Shown: piece by piece, positions 35,236 through 43,130 of the stretch | Numbering within the stretch: the first letter of the stretch is position 1 | Layout of the letters: every line of letters starts with the position of its first letter | Assembly: GCA_946188155.1 (NCBI GenBank) | Contig: CAMHUC010000024.1 | Coordinates: 1 to 49,233, forward strand | DNA length: 49,233 nucleotides | Reading direction: 5' to 3' | From: an uncultured bacterium | Lineage (GTDB): Bacteria > Bacteroidota > Bacteroidia > Bacteroidales > Bacteroidaceae | Program-made: the position numbers and the translations under genes | Notes under the pieces: generated by a model | Databases searched by the model: none | Told to the model about the DNA's origin: nothing | The model's input: the letters and a program-made list of their open reading frames with translations, nothing else

Positions 35236-35532
35236 TTATTCACTATATTTTCCCGTACCCTTACAGGCATCACAGGTGTAGAGACCGTCGGGTGACTTAC
35301 CCATGCCAGAGCAGACGGGGCACTTGCCTTGCTGTTTCATTTTCTCGCGCTCCTTGGAGAGTCTTTTGTCGTCGCCCTTGTTGCGCTGATGGTTGGTCTG
35401 TGCATTCTGCAAGCCCCCTTGCAGGTTGGTGGCCACCGCCGGGCTCACCCAGTCCTCCACGAGGGTAGAGCATCCTGCGAGAGGCAGCATGGCGGATACT
35501 GTCAGGAGCGTCTTAATAGTCGAACGTTCCAT
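35236..35532 (-). CDS. Small lipoprotein with DnaJ-like double zinc-finger motif
   Basis: 98 residues. Signal peptide and lipobox LAGC (about residues 18-21), then a charged linker, then two CxxCxGxG units, CPVCSGMG and CDACKGTG, as in the zinc-binding domain of DnaJ. Two units suffice for one zinc site. The function is unknown. The start ATG lies inside the 3' end of purM (20-nt overlap), indicating translational coupling. Confidence 0.8.
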   Translation of the reverse strand: MERSTIKTLLTVSAMLPLAGCSTLVEDWVSPAVATNLQGGLQNAQTNHQRNKGDDKRLSKEREKMKQQGKCPVCSGMGKSPDGLYTCDACKGTGKYSE

Positions 35533-36706
35533 ACTCGCTCTTGATGGTCAGGCTCTTCTTGCCTTCGTCGATGTGTCCGACAATCTGAGCATCGATATTG
35601 AACGACTTCGAGATGGCGATGACCTGTTCGGCCAGTTCATGACGGACGTAGATTTCCATGCGGTGGCCCATATTGAACACCTGGTACATCTCGCGCCAGT
35701 CGGTGCCCGAGCAGTCGTGTATGGCCTGGAAGAGTGGGGGAACGGGGAACATCGAGTCCTTCACCACTCGGCAGTTGTCGCCGACGAAGTGGAGCACCTT
35801 GGTCTGGGCTCCGCCCGTGCAGTGTACCATGCCGTGGATCTCCGGGCGCAGTTCGTCGAGGATCCGCTTGATGACGGGGGCATAGGTGCGGGTGGGGGAG
35901 AGCACCAGCTGGCCCATGTCGGGAAGCTCGGCCGACTGCTGTAATGCCTCAGTATACGGAACGGAGTCGGTAAGGGCATACTTGCCGCTGTACACCAGCT
36001 CGCGGGGCACGGCGTGGTCGTAGCTCTCGGGATATTTCTCGGCCAGGTACTTGGCGAACACGTCGTGACGGGCCGATGTCAGTCCGTTGGAACCCATGCC
36101 TCCGTTGTAGCGATGCTCGTAGGTGGCCTGCCCCGTGGAGGAGAGTCCCACGATGACGTCGCCGGGGCGTATGTTGGCATTGTCGATGACGTCGGCGCGA
36201 CGCATACGGCAGGTGACGGTAGAGTCAACGATGATGGTGCGCACCAGGTCGCCCACGTCGGCCGTCTCTCCTCCCGTGGGCCAGATGCCGATGCCCATCT
36301 CCCGCAGTTCTGCGAGCAGCTCGTCAGTGCCGTTGATGATGGCGGAGATGACCTCGCCAGGAACGAGCATCTTGTTGCGCCCGATAGTACTCGACACGAG
36401 GATGTTGTCCACGGCCCCCACGCAGAGCAGGTCGTCGGTATTCATCACGATGGCATCCTGTGCGATACCTTTCCATACGCTCAGGTCGCCCGTCTCACGC
36501 CAGTACATGTATGCCAGGCTCGACTTGGTACCGGCTCCGTCGGCATGCATGATGTTGCAATACTCCGGGTCGCCGCCCAGTATGTCGGGTATAATCTTGC
36601 AGAAGGCCTGCGGGAAGATACCCTTGTCGATGTTCTTGATAGCAGCATGAACATCTTCCTTGGCGGCACTCACGCCGCGCATCATATATCTGTTGTCACC
36701 TACCAT
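35513..36706 (-). CDS. purM: Phosphoribosylformylglycinamidine cyclo-ligase (AIR synthase) family
   Basis: 397 residues. ATP-grasp-unrelated PurM fold: HADGAGTKSSLAYMYW, then MNTDDLLCVGA and ISAIINGTDELL, with PTGGETADVGDLV as the glycine-rich nucleotide loop. It closes FGAM to AIR in purine synthesis. The sequence is longer than E. coli PurM (about 345), as is usual in this phylum. It neighbours purC and aroE in the same run and overlaps the lipoprotein gene. Confidence 0.92.
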   Translation of the reverse strand: MVGDNRYMMRGVSAAKEDVHAAIKNIDKGIFPQAFCKIIPDILGGDPEYCNIMHADGAGTKSSLAYMYWRETGDLSVWKGIAQDAIVMNTDDLLCVGAVDNILVSSTIGRNKMLVPGEVISAIINGTDELLAELREMGIGIWPTGGETADVGDLVRTIIVDSTVTCRMRRADVIDNANIRPGDVIVGLSSTGQATYEHRYNGGMGSNGLTSARHDVFAKYLAEKYPESYDHAVPRELVYSGKYALTDSVPYTEALQQSAELPDMGQLVLSPTRTYAPVIKRILDELRPEIHGMVHCTGGAQTKVLHFVGDNCRVVKDSMFPVPPLFQAIHDCSGTDWREMYQVFNMGHRMEIYVRHELAEQVIAISKSFNIDAQIVGHIDEGKKSLTIKSEYGTFDY

Positions 36707-36765
36707 GATATTTACTATTTACGGATTTACTATTTACTATTTCTACGGCGTCTCCCATCTCTCAA

Positions 36766-37524
36766 CTATAGACTCTCTTTGCCATGCCAGAACTCCCACG
36801 ATGCGAAGGCCTGTAGCAGGAGCATCTCCAACCCGTTCTTCACGTCGGCCCCCTGTTCGGCTCCCTTCTGCATGAAGAGTGTCTGGTCGGGATTGTAGAT
36901 CAGGTCGTAGAGAATGGTGTGATAGTCCATAGCCTCATAGGGCAGGGGAGGGCACTCCTCGGTATTGGGATACATGCCTATGGGAGTGCAGTTGACGATG
37001 ACGTTGTACTCCTTGATTACCTCCGGAGTGATGCTTTGGTACTGAATGGTGCCCGGTCTCTCGTAACGGCTCACGAATACAGGCTCCAGGCCGAGCTGCT
37101 TCAGTCCGTAGCAGATGGCCTTCGAGGCCCCTCCGGTGCCCAGTATGAGGGCCTTCTTGTGCCACTTCGGGTCGAGCATCGGTTCTATGCTTTTGGTGAA
37201 TCCTATCACGTCGCTGTTAAAGCCTTTCAGCCGCGTCTTACCCCCTTCGTGAGTGACACGGATTACGTTGACGGCTCCAATGGCTCTGGCTTCTGGACTG
37301 ATGGCGTCGAGGAAGTTCATCACTTTCTCCTTGTAGGGTATAGTCACGTTGAGCCCCTTCAGGTTGGGGTTCTTGTCGAGAATCTCGGGCAGAATGTCGA
37401 TGCTCGGTATCTCGTAGTTCTCATACTTGGCGTTAATGCCCTCATCGGTAAACTTCTGGTTGAAGTAGCTAATGGAGAACGAATGCCCCAGAGGGTAGCC
37501 GATTAGTCCGTATTTGTCCACCAT
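36766..37524 (-). CDS. aroE: Shikimate dehydrogenase
   Basis: 252 residues, slightly short for AroE. YGLIGYPLGHSFSISYFNQK binds shikimate; GLNVTIPYKEKVMNFLD carries the catalytic Lys; ILGTGGASKAICYGL is the NADP-binding loop; NCTPIGMYPN follows. It reduces 3-dehydroshikimate in aromatic amino-acid synthesis. Gaps of 59 and 25 nt to purM and ubiE suggest one transcript. Confidence 0.95.
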   Translation of the reverse strand: MVDKYGLIGYPLGHSFSISYFNQKFTDEGINAKYENYEIPSIDILPEILDKNPNLKGLNVTIPYKEKVMNFLDAISPEARAIGAVNVIRVTHEGGKTRLKGFNSDVIGFTKSIEPMLDPKWHKKALILGTGGASKAICYGLKQLGLEPVFVSRYERPGTIQYQSITPEVIKEYNVIVNCTPIGMYPNTEECPPLPYEAMDYHTILYDLIYNPDQTLFMQKGAEQGADVKNGLEMLLLQAFASWEFWHGKESL

Positions 37525-37549
37525 AGTGATATGAATTATAAATTATGAA

Positions 37550-38287
37550 TTATTTCTTTGCCGTATAGAGGGTGCAGATGCCGAAGGTGAGTCTATCGAA
37601 AGAGGCTTCGCTGAATCCTGCCTGCCTGAGTATCTCCACCATCCGCTCACCCTGTGGGAAGGCCTCGATGGTACGCGTCAGATAGGCGTAGGCGCTGTTG
37701 TCGTGACTGATAAGTCGTCCGTAGACGGGCAGCACGGTGTGTGAGTAAAAGTGAAACAGCTGCCGCATGGGGAATCCGACGGGCGTTGTCAGTTCCACCA
37801 CGCAAAGACGTCCTCCCGGTCGCAGCACGCGTTGCATCTCGCGTAGCCCCCTGTCGAGGTTCTCGAAGTTGCGAATGCCGAAGGCGGCTGTTACGGCATC
37901 GAACATAGCGTCGGGGTAGGAGAGTGCCAGGCAGTCCTGCCGCTCGAAGCTGATGATGGCATCCAGTCCCCGGGCTTTTACTTTCTGCCGTCCTATCTCC
38001 ATCATTCCCTCACTGATGTCGGCCCCGATGAGCTTCTCAGGGCTTAGCATTTCTGTGGCGAGGATGGCGAAGTCGCCAGTGCCCGTGGCTATGTCAAGGA
38101 TTGACTGCGGACGGTGGGGCGCCAGCTGGGCGATGGCCTTGCGCCGCCAGTAGCGGTCGATGTCCCACGACAGGCGGTGGTTCAGCTTGTCGTAGGTAGG
38201 CGCGATGTTGTCGAACATCTGCTCCACCTGCTCAGCCTTGCCTGCCTGCTGGTCGTACGGCTTTATCGACTCTTGCTGATAGCCCAT
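37550..38287 (-). CDS. ubiE: Demethylmenaquinone methyltransferase (UbiE/MenG)
   Basis: 245 residues. SAM-binding motif [11 protein letters not shown] (about 66-76), the family motif [18 protein letters not shown] near the N-terminus, and [18 protein letters not shown]. In a menaquinone-using anaerobe it would perform the last methylation of menaquinone, so menG is an equal name. 57 nt separate it from purC. Confidence 0.95.
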   Translation of the reverse strand: MGYQQESIKPYDQQAGKAEQVEQMFDNIAPTYDKLNHRLSWDIDRYWRRKAIAQLAPHRPQSILDIATGTGDFAILATEMLSPEKLIGADISEGMMEIGRQKVKARGLDAIISFERQDCLALSYPDAMFDAVTAAFGIRNFENLDRGLREMQRVLRPGGRLCVVELTTPVGFPMRQLFHFYSHTVLPVYGRLISHDNSAYAYLTRTIEAFPQGERMVEILRQAGFSEASFDRLTFGICTLYTAKK

Positions 38288-38344
38288 AGCTAACTATTTT
38301 CGGGATAACGTTATAACGGGATTACGTGATTGGGCCAGCGGGAA

Positions 38345-39304
38345 CTAACGGGTGGTCCTGCTTCCCAGCCAGCCCTTCACATTCATCTCAATGCGCTCGG
38401 CGATGTCGCCATCAGCCTCTGCCTTGTCGAATTTCTCGCCGATAATCTGTTCGTAAAGCTCTATGTAGCGGTCGCTGACGCTCTGAGCATACTCGTCGGT
38501 AATCTCGGGCATCGTCTGTCCGGGTTCGTTCATAAAGTTGTGGTCGATGAGCCACTGGCGCACGAACTCCTTCGACAGCTGTCGTTGGGGTTCTCCCTTG
38601 GCCAGTTTCTCCTCGTAGCCGTCGGCATAGAAGTAGCGGCTGGAGTCTGGCGTGTGGATCTCGTCTATCAGGTACACCTTGTCGCCACGCTTCCCGAACT
38701 CGTATTTCGTGTCCACCAGTATCAGTCCCTGTTTCTGGGCAATCATCTGTCCGCGAGCGAAGAGCTTGCGGGTGTACTTCTCCATCTGCTCGTAGTCCTC
38801 GGCCGACACGATGCCCTGTGCGATAATTTCCTCCTTTGAGATGTTCATGTCGTGACCCTCGTCGGCCTTCGTCGTCGGGGTAATGATAGGTTCGGGGAAT
38901 CGCTCATTCTCCCTCATGCCGTCGGGCAGGCGTACGCCGCACAGCTCGCGGCAGCCATTCTTGTACTCGCGCCAGGCCGAACCGGTCAGAATGCCGCGGA
39001 TGATCATCTCCACGCGGAATCCCTCGCACTTCAGGCCGACGGTGACCATCGGGTCTGGCGTGGCGAGTTTCCAGTTGGGGCAGATGTCGGTGGTAGCGTC
39101 CAGGAATTTGGCTGCTATCTGGTTGAGCACCTGTCCTTTGTAGGGGATACCCTTGGGCAGCACCACGTCGAAAGCCGAGATGCGGTCGGTAGCCACCATC
39201 ACCATCAGGTCGTCGTTAATGTTATACACGTCACGAACCTTGCCGTGATACACGCTCTTCTGTCCATCGAAGTGGAAGTCTGTCTTTGTTAATGCTTTCA
39301 ACAT
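38345..39304 (-). CDS. purC: SAICAR synthetase
   Basis: 319 residues. [20 protein letters not shown] and [22 protein letters not shown] at the N-terminus are the ATP-binding hallmark, and DTKYEFG ([11 protein letters not shown]) the metal/aspartate site. It joins aspartate to CAIR in purine synthesis. It belongs with purM in the same run, 23 nt after phoH. Confidence 0.97.
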   Translation of the reverse strand: MLKALTKTDFHFDGQKSVYHGKVRDVYNINDDLMVMVATDRISAFDVVLPKGIPYKGQVLNQIAAKFLDATTDICPNWKLATPDPMVTVGLKCEGFRVEMIIRGILTGSAWREYKNGCRELCGVRLPDGMRENERFPEPIITPTTKADEGHDMNISKEEIIAQGIVSAEDYEQMEKYTRKLFARGQMIAQKQGLILVDTKYEFGKRGDKVYLIDEIHTPDSSRYFYADGYEEKLAKGEPQRQLSKEFVRQWLIDHNFMNEPGQTMPEITDEYAQSVSDRYIELYEQIIGEKFDKAEADGDIAERIEMNVKGWLGSRTTR

Positions 39305-39327
39305 TGTTATATTTACTATTTACGGAT

Positions 39328-40302
39328 TTACTGTTTTCTATCCTCGTGCCCCCGCTCCTTCGATTCCCTTTCTCTGTCAAAAGCCTCGTAGGCATTCACG
39401 ATGCGGGTGACGAGCTTGTGGCGCACGATGTCGGAGCGATCGAGGTTGACTACTCCGATGCCCTCCACATTATTTAATATATGTAGGGCTTCGATGAGTC
39501 CCGACTTCTGCGAGTGGGGCAGGTCTATCTGTGTCATGTCGCCAGTGATAATCATCTTCGTGTTCCAGCCCATGCGTGTGAGGAACATGCGTATCTGTGC
39601 CGGCGTGGTGTTCTGGGCCTCATCGAGGATTACCACCGCGTCGCTCAGCGTGCGTCCTCGCATGAAGGCCAGCGGGGCTATCTGTATCACGTGCTTCTCC
39701 ATCATGTCCTGCAGCTTCACCTGCGGCAGCATGTCCTCCAGCGCGTCGTAGAGCGGCTGCAGGTAGGGGTCTATCTTGTCCTTCATATCGCCGGGCAGGA
39801 ATCCCAGCTTCTCGCCGGCCTCCACGGCCGGTCGCGAGAGGATGATCTTCTTGGCAGTCTTCTCCTTCAGTGCCTTCACGGCCAGGGCTATCGAGAGATA
39901 GGTCTTGCCGGTACCTGCGGGGCCTACGGCGAACACCATGTCGTTCTTCTCGTATGCCTCGATGAGCCGCTGCTGGTTCTGCGTGCGTGCCTTGATGGGG
40001 CGGCCCGACATGGAGTATACCACCACGCCGTCGGGCACGTCCTTCGTGCGATGGCCTCGGATGATGTCGAGCACGTCCTCCTCCTTGAGCGCATTGAAGC
40101 GCACCACGTGGTGCCTGAGTCGCTCCACGCTCTCTTCGAAAGCAGCCATCTGCTCCTCGTCGCCCAGCACGCGTATCACGTTGTCCCTGGCCACGATGCG
40201 CAGCTTAGGGTAGAGCGAACGCACTATCTGCAGGTTCGCATTGCCAACACCGTAGAACACCACGGGGTCTATATCTTCCAAAACCAGATGCTTCTCAATC
40301 AC
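39328..40302 (-). CDS. phoH: PhoH-family ATPase
   Basis: 324 residues. An N-terminal KH-like region (VVFYGVGNANLQIVRSLYP, IRVLGDEEQ) is followed by Walker A AVGPAGTGKTYLSIAL (about 125-140) and Walker B AVVILDEAQNTTPAQ. Likely an RNA-associated ATPase (PhoH/YbeZ type), often partnered with YbeY, which is not next door here. It is the first gene of the seven-kilobase run ending in pyrF. Confidence 0.95.
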   Translation of the reverse strand: MIEKHLVLEDIDPVVFYGVGNANLQIVRSLYPKLRIVARDNVIRVLGDEEQMAAFEESVERLRHHVVRFNALKEEDVLDIIRGHRTKDVPDGVVVYSMSGRPIKARTQNQQRLIEAYEKNDMVFAVGPAGTGKTYLSIALAVKALKEKTAKKIILSRPAVEAGEKLGFLPGDMKDKIDPYLQPLYDALEDMLPQVKLQDMMEKHVIQIAPLAFMRGRTLSDAVVILDEAQNTTPAQIRMFLTRMGWNTKMIITGDMTQIDLPHSQKSGLIEALHILNNVEGIGVVNLDRSDIVRHKLVTRIVNAYEAFDRERESKERGHEDRKQ

Positions 40303-40320
40303 CTTTTTTTATTTTGCCTG

Positions 40321-40328
40321 CAAAATTA
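40321..40328 (-). promoter_or_regulatory. -7 box for phoH operon
   Basis: The minus strand reads TAATTTTG, 18 nt before the phoH ATG. It is 13 bp from the opposing box at 40342. Confidence 0.7.
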
Positions 40329-40341
40329 CAAAAAATCTTCG

Positions 40342-40349
40342 TAACTTTG
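40342..40349 (+). promoter_or_regulatory. -7 box for DUF5715 gene
   Basis: TAACTTTG, 23 nt before the ATG at 40373. Confidence 0.75.
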
Positions 40350-40372
40350 CGCCCGAATTAAGAAAAATATCG

Positions 40373-41149
40373 ATGAAGATTACAAAAAATGCATATTTGC
40401 GTGCGTTCGCACTCACAGTCCTCTTGCTTGCCATCGTCAGATGGGTCTTTCCGTCTGTCGCCGAACCCCGTGTCATAAAGCAGCCTGCGGCCTCTGTTGA
40501 TACCGTGGCGGCAGTATCAGGGAAGCCAACTTCGGCGGCAGCAAATTCTTCACTCTTCACTCTTCGCTCTTCACTCAAATTCCATCCCATCCGCTCCGTT
40601 CCCAGCTATGCCGAGGCCTTTCCCGACACCAACAGCGTTCAGCTCGCAGCCGCCCGCCAGTGGGGCGTCAGCCCCGTCAAAAACCGTGAGGATGCTGAGA
40701 TGCGCAAACGCGAGCTGGTATACATTGGCTCCAGCCCGTACTACCACGTCGATCCACTGTATTCCAGCATCCCGTATCTCGTGCCGCGCGCTGCAGTGCT
40801 CCTTCAGGACATCGGACAGGCTTTCTTCGACTCGCTCTACGTCAAGGGCGTGCCGTTCCACCAGCTGATTGTCACCAGCGTGCTGCGGTCACAAGAAGAT
40901 GTTGAGAAGCTGCGCCGTCGCAACGGCAATGCCACCGAGAATTCATGCCATCTCTATGGTACCACCTTCGACATCTGTTACAACCGCTACCGCACCGTTG
41001 AAGATCCCGAAGGCCCGCACCGTCGCCAAGTTCAGAACGACACGCTCAAGTGGGTTCTCTCCGAAGTGCTGCGTGACATGCGGCAGTCCGAACGCTGCTT
41101 CATCAAATATGAAGTTAAGCAGGGATGCTTCCACATGACGGTGCGATGA
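40373..41149 (+). CDS. DUF5715-family envelope protein, possibly M15-peptidase-like
   Basis: 258 residues. An N-terminal hydrophobic signal/anchor (ALTVLLLAIVRWVFP) is followed by a low-complexity stretch (about 59-68, SSLFTLRSSL) encoded by a 7-bp repeat. The C-terminal half (LIVTSVLRSQEDVEKL, then NSCHLYGTTFDICYNRY) resembles the D-Ala-D-Ala carboxypeptidase-like M15 fold that DUF5715 has been compared with. Cell-wall action is plausible but not shown. It diverges from phoH. Confidence 0.75.
   Translation: MKITKNAYLRAFALTVLLLAIVRWVFPSVAEPRVIKQPAASVDTVAAVSGKPTSAAANSSLFTLRSSLKFHPIRSVPSYAEAFPDTNSVQLAAARQWGVSPVKNREDAEMRKRELVYIGSSPYYHVDPLYSSIPYLVPRAAVLLQDIGQAFFDSLYVKGVPFHQLIVTSVLRSQEDVEKLRRRNGNATENSCHLYGTTFDICYNRYRTVEDPEGPHRRQVQNDTLKWVLSEVLRDMRQSERCFIKYEVKQGCFHMTVR
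40548..40575. repeat. 7-bp tandem repeat inside DUF5715 gene
   Basis: Four units CTTCACT/CTTCACT/CTTCGCT/CTTCACT at 7-bp steps. A related word (AAGAATGAAGAATGAAGAG on the plus strand) occurs between genes at 16862-16880. Confidence 0.85.
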
Positions 41150-41373
41150 ACAAGCGTATCAGATATTCAAGCTACTCCATTTGATTTAACCCTCCATTTT
41201 TTACGAGAATCAGCATTATGATAAATAGGGCTAGGCAAATACATTCTTATAAGTTCAGGGATGCCACTCATTAAACCTAAATGCTAAGACATATTTTCAC
41301 TCTAAATGCCTTTATTTATAGGGCGAAGCGCGTTAATCTTCCAAAATCGTTTCCGTATATCGGCATAATTTCG
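41150..41373. other. Gene-free interval
   Basis: A/T-rich, with no ORF, no tRNA and no strong hairpin that I can see before the -7 box of the HD gene. Confidence 0.6.
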
Positions 41374-41381
41374 TATCTTTG
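41374..41381 (+). promoter_or_regulatory. -7 box for HD-domain gene
   Basis: TATCTTTG, 26 nt before the ATG at 41408. Confidence 0.8.
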
Positions 41382-41407
41382 CACACAAATTCCAAATCTC
41401 CAACGAT

Positions 41408-42043
41408 ATGAATGCTCCCAGCCTTGACCTTGTAGAATACATAGAGACGAAGATTCTTCCCCGCTACGCCAACTTCGACCGAGCCCACAACCTGGAGCAT
41501 GTCACCCGGGTCATTCGACGCTCTATGGAACTGGTGAGGATTACCGGTGCCGACATCAACATGGCATATACCATAGCAGCCTATCACGACCTGGGCATGT
41601 CAGGGCCACGGGCCATCCACCATCTGACGGGCGGCAAGATACTCGCTGCAGACGCCCGACTGAAGCGATGGTTCTCGGCAGAACAAATCAAGATTATGCG
41701 CGAGGCCGTGGAGGATCACCGTGCCTCTGCCAGCCGTGCCCCCCGCAGCCTCTACGGTAAGATCATTGCAGAGGCCGACCGCGACATCGACGTAGACACC
41801 GTCATACGGCGAACCATCCAATATGGCCTGTCCAACTATCCCCAGCTCGACAGGCAAGGACAATGGCAGCGCTTCAAGCAGCACATGGACGAGAAGTACT
41901 CTGCCAATGGCTACATACGCCTGTGGCTCCCCCACTCTCCCAACGAGCAGCAACTCAACCAGCTGCGCCAACTGATTGCCGACACGACGAGACTAAAGGC
42001 AAGGTTCGACGAGATATTCAACGCGGAAAATGAAAAGCCGTAA
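41408..42043 (+). CDS. HD-domain phosphohydrolase
   Basis: 211 residues. The metal-binding set is visible: HNLEHV (His31), the HD doublet in AAYHDLGM (His60, Asp61), EDHRAS (about residue 105) and AEADRDID. The substrate could be a nucleotide or other phosphate ester. It ends 3 nt from the converging small membrane protein gene. Confidence 0.88.
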   Translation: MNAPSLDLVEYIETKILPRYANFDRAHNLEHVTRVIRRSMELVRITGADINMAYTIAAYHDLGMSGPRAIHHLTGGKILAADARLKRWFSAEQIKIMREAVEDHRASASRAPRSLYGKIIAEADRDIDVDTVIRRTIQYGLSNYPQLDRQGQWQRFKQHMDEKYSANGYIRLWLPHSPNEQQLNQLRQLIADTTRLKARFDEIFNAENEKP

Positions 42044-42046
42044 GCC

Positions 42047-42199
42047 CTACCTCAGATACATATAATAGACGTACCCCAGCACCACTGCCAGCACGATGAG
42101 CACCACCGAGCGCACCAGGCAGCTCACCACCCTCTTCACTATCAGGAAGGCCACCACGATGGCTGCCAGCATAAACAGATAATAACCTATATTCTCCAT
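42047..42199 (-). CDS. 50-residue membrane protein (too short for usual gene calls)
   Basis: From the ATG at 42199 the minus strand encodes 50 residues beginning MENIGYYLFMLAAIVVAFLI, then a short basic turn (VKRVVSCLVR), a second hydrophobic segment (SVVLIVLAVVLGY) and ending YYMYLR. Two transmembrane helices are likely. It starts 37 nt after the RluA gene in the same direction and probably shares its transcript. Function unknown. A longer reading in another frame (42018-42230) lacks this pattern and is rejected. Confidence 0.75.
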   Translation of the reverse strand: MENIGYYLFMLAAIVVAFLIVKRVVSCLVRSVVLIVLAVVLGYVYYMYLR

Positions 42200-42236
42200 A
42201 AACTAAACTCTTACCTCTCTTACCTCTCACCTCTTA

Positions 42237-43130
42237 TTAAAACAATTTCCTGAACGCCGTCGGTATGGGTGTCTCAAACTCCATCGGCTCCCCCGTAGCA
42301 GGATGGGTGAAGCACAACAGCCAGGCGTGCAGACAGAGGCGGTGCAGCGGGTCGTCGCCATTGCCATACTTCGTATCGCCGCATACGGGATGGCCCATGT
42401 CGGCCGAATGCACACGGATCTGGTTCTTCCGCCCCGTCTCCAGTTTGAACTCCACCAGCGAGTGGTCGGCCGTGCGGTCGAGCACGTGCCAGTGGGTGAC
42501 GGCATACTTGCCCCCGTTGTCGACAGGCGAGGAATAGGTGACGTATGCCTTGTTGTCCTTCAGCCAGTTGGCCTCGGTGCCGTCATCCTGCTCCATCTCA
42601 CCGGAGCAGACGGCCACGTAGCGGCGGTCGTAGACGATATCATGCCAATTATGTTCAAGTATCTGTTCCGTATCCATGTCCTTGGCGTAGACCATCAGCC
42701 CGCTGGTGTCTCGGTCGAGCCGATGCACCACGTGGGCCGTACACTTCTGGCGCGACTTCTTGAAATAGTCGTCGAGCACCGACTTCACGTTCAGCGTCGA
42801 GTGGCCGGCAGCCATCGAGAGGATGCCCTCGGCTTTCTCCACCACGATGAGCCAGCGGTCCTCGTAGACAATCTTCACCCACCGGCTCTTGAAGCCCTGC
42901 TGGTTGCGCTTGGTCTTGCTCACCGCCACCTTCATGCCCCGCTCCAGGGGGAAGTCGAACTGCGACACGGTCTTGCCGTTCACCTTGATACCCCGGCCCT
43001 GAAGCGTGGCCTTGATCTTGGTCTTCGTCTGCTTCACATTTTCGAAGAGCCACTCCAGAAGCGGCTTCGGCTCACTGACCACATAATGGTCGTACTCGCC
43101 CTCACGGCTCTGTCCTGCATTGTATCTCAT
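42237..43130 (-). CDS. RluA-family pseudouridine synthase with S4 domain
   Basis: 297 residues. The N-terminal S4-like RNA-binding part (KTKIKATLQGRGIKVNGKTV) precedes the catalytic domain with HRLDRDTSGLMVYAK (catalytic Asp in HRLDRDTSG) and the later KLETGRKNQIRVH and GDTKYGNGDDP. It isomerises uridines in rRNA or tRNA; the target cannot be assigned. It overlaps the upstream LRR gene by 4 nt. Confidence 0.94.
   Translation of the reverse strand: MRYNAGQSREGEYDHYVVSEPKPLLEWLFENVKQTKTKIKATLQGRGIKVNGKTVSQFDFPLERGMKVAVSKTKRNQQGFKSRWVKIVYEDRWLIVVEKAEGILSMAAGHSTLNVKSVLDDYFKKSRQKCTAHVVHRLDRDTSGLMVYAKDMDTEQILEHNWHDIVYDRRYVAVCSGEMEQDDGTEANWLKDNKAYVTYSSPVDNGGKYAVTHWHVLDRTADHSLVEFKLETGRKNQIRVHSADMGHPVCGDTKYGNGDDPLHRLCLHAWLLCFTHPATGEPMEFETPIPTAFRKLF

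Noticed and set aside
36711..36745. Short TATTTAC repeats between purM and aroE (also near 39309, 5740 and 37530)
   Set aside because: Simple A/T-rich intergenic repetition without symmetry or fixed period. Common in this phylum and not separable from background here.
42018..42230. 70-codon minus-strand frame over the small membrane protein
   Set aside because: It lacks hydrophobic pattern or start context. The 50-codon frame from 42199 is far more protein-like.
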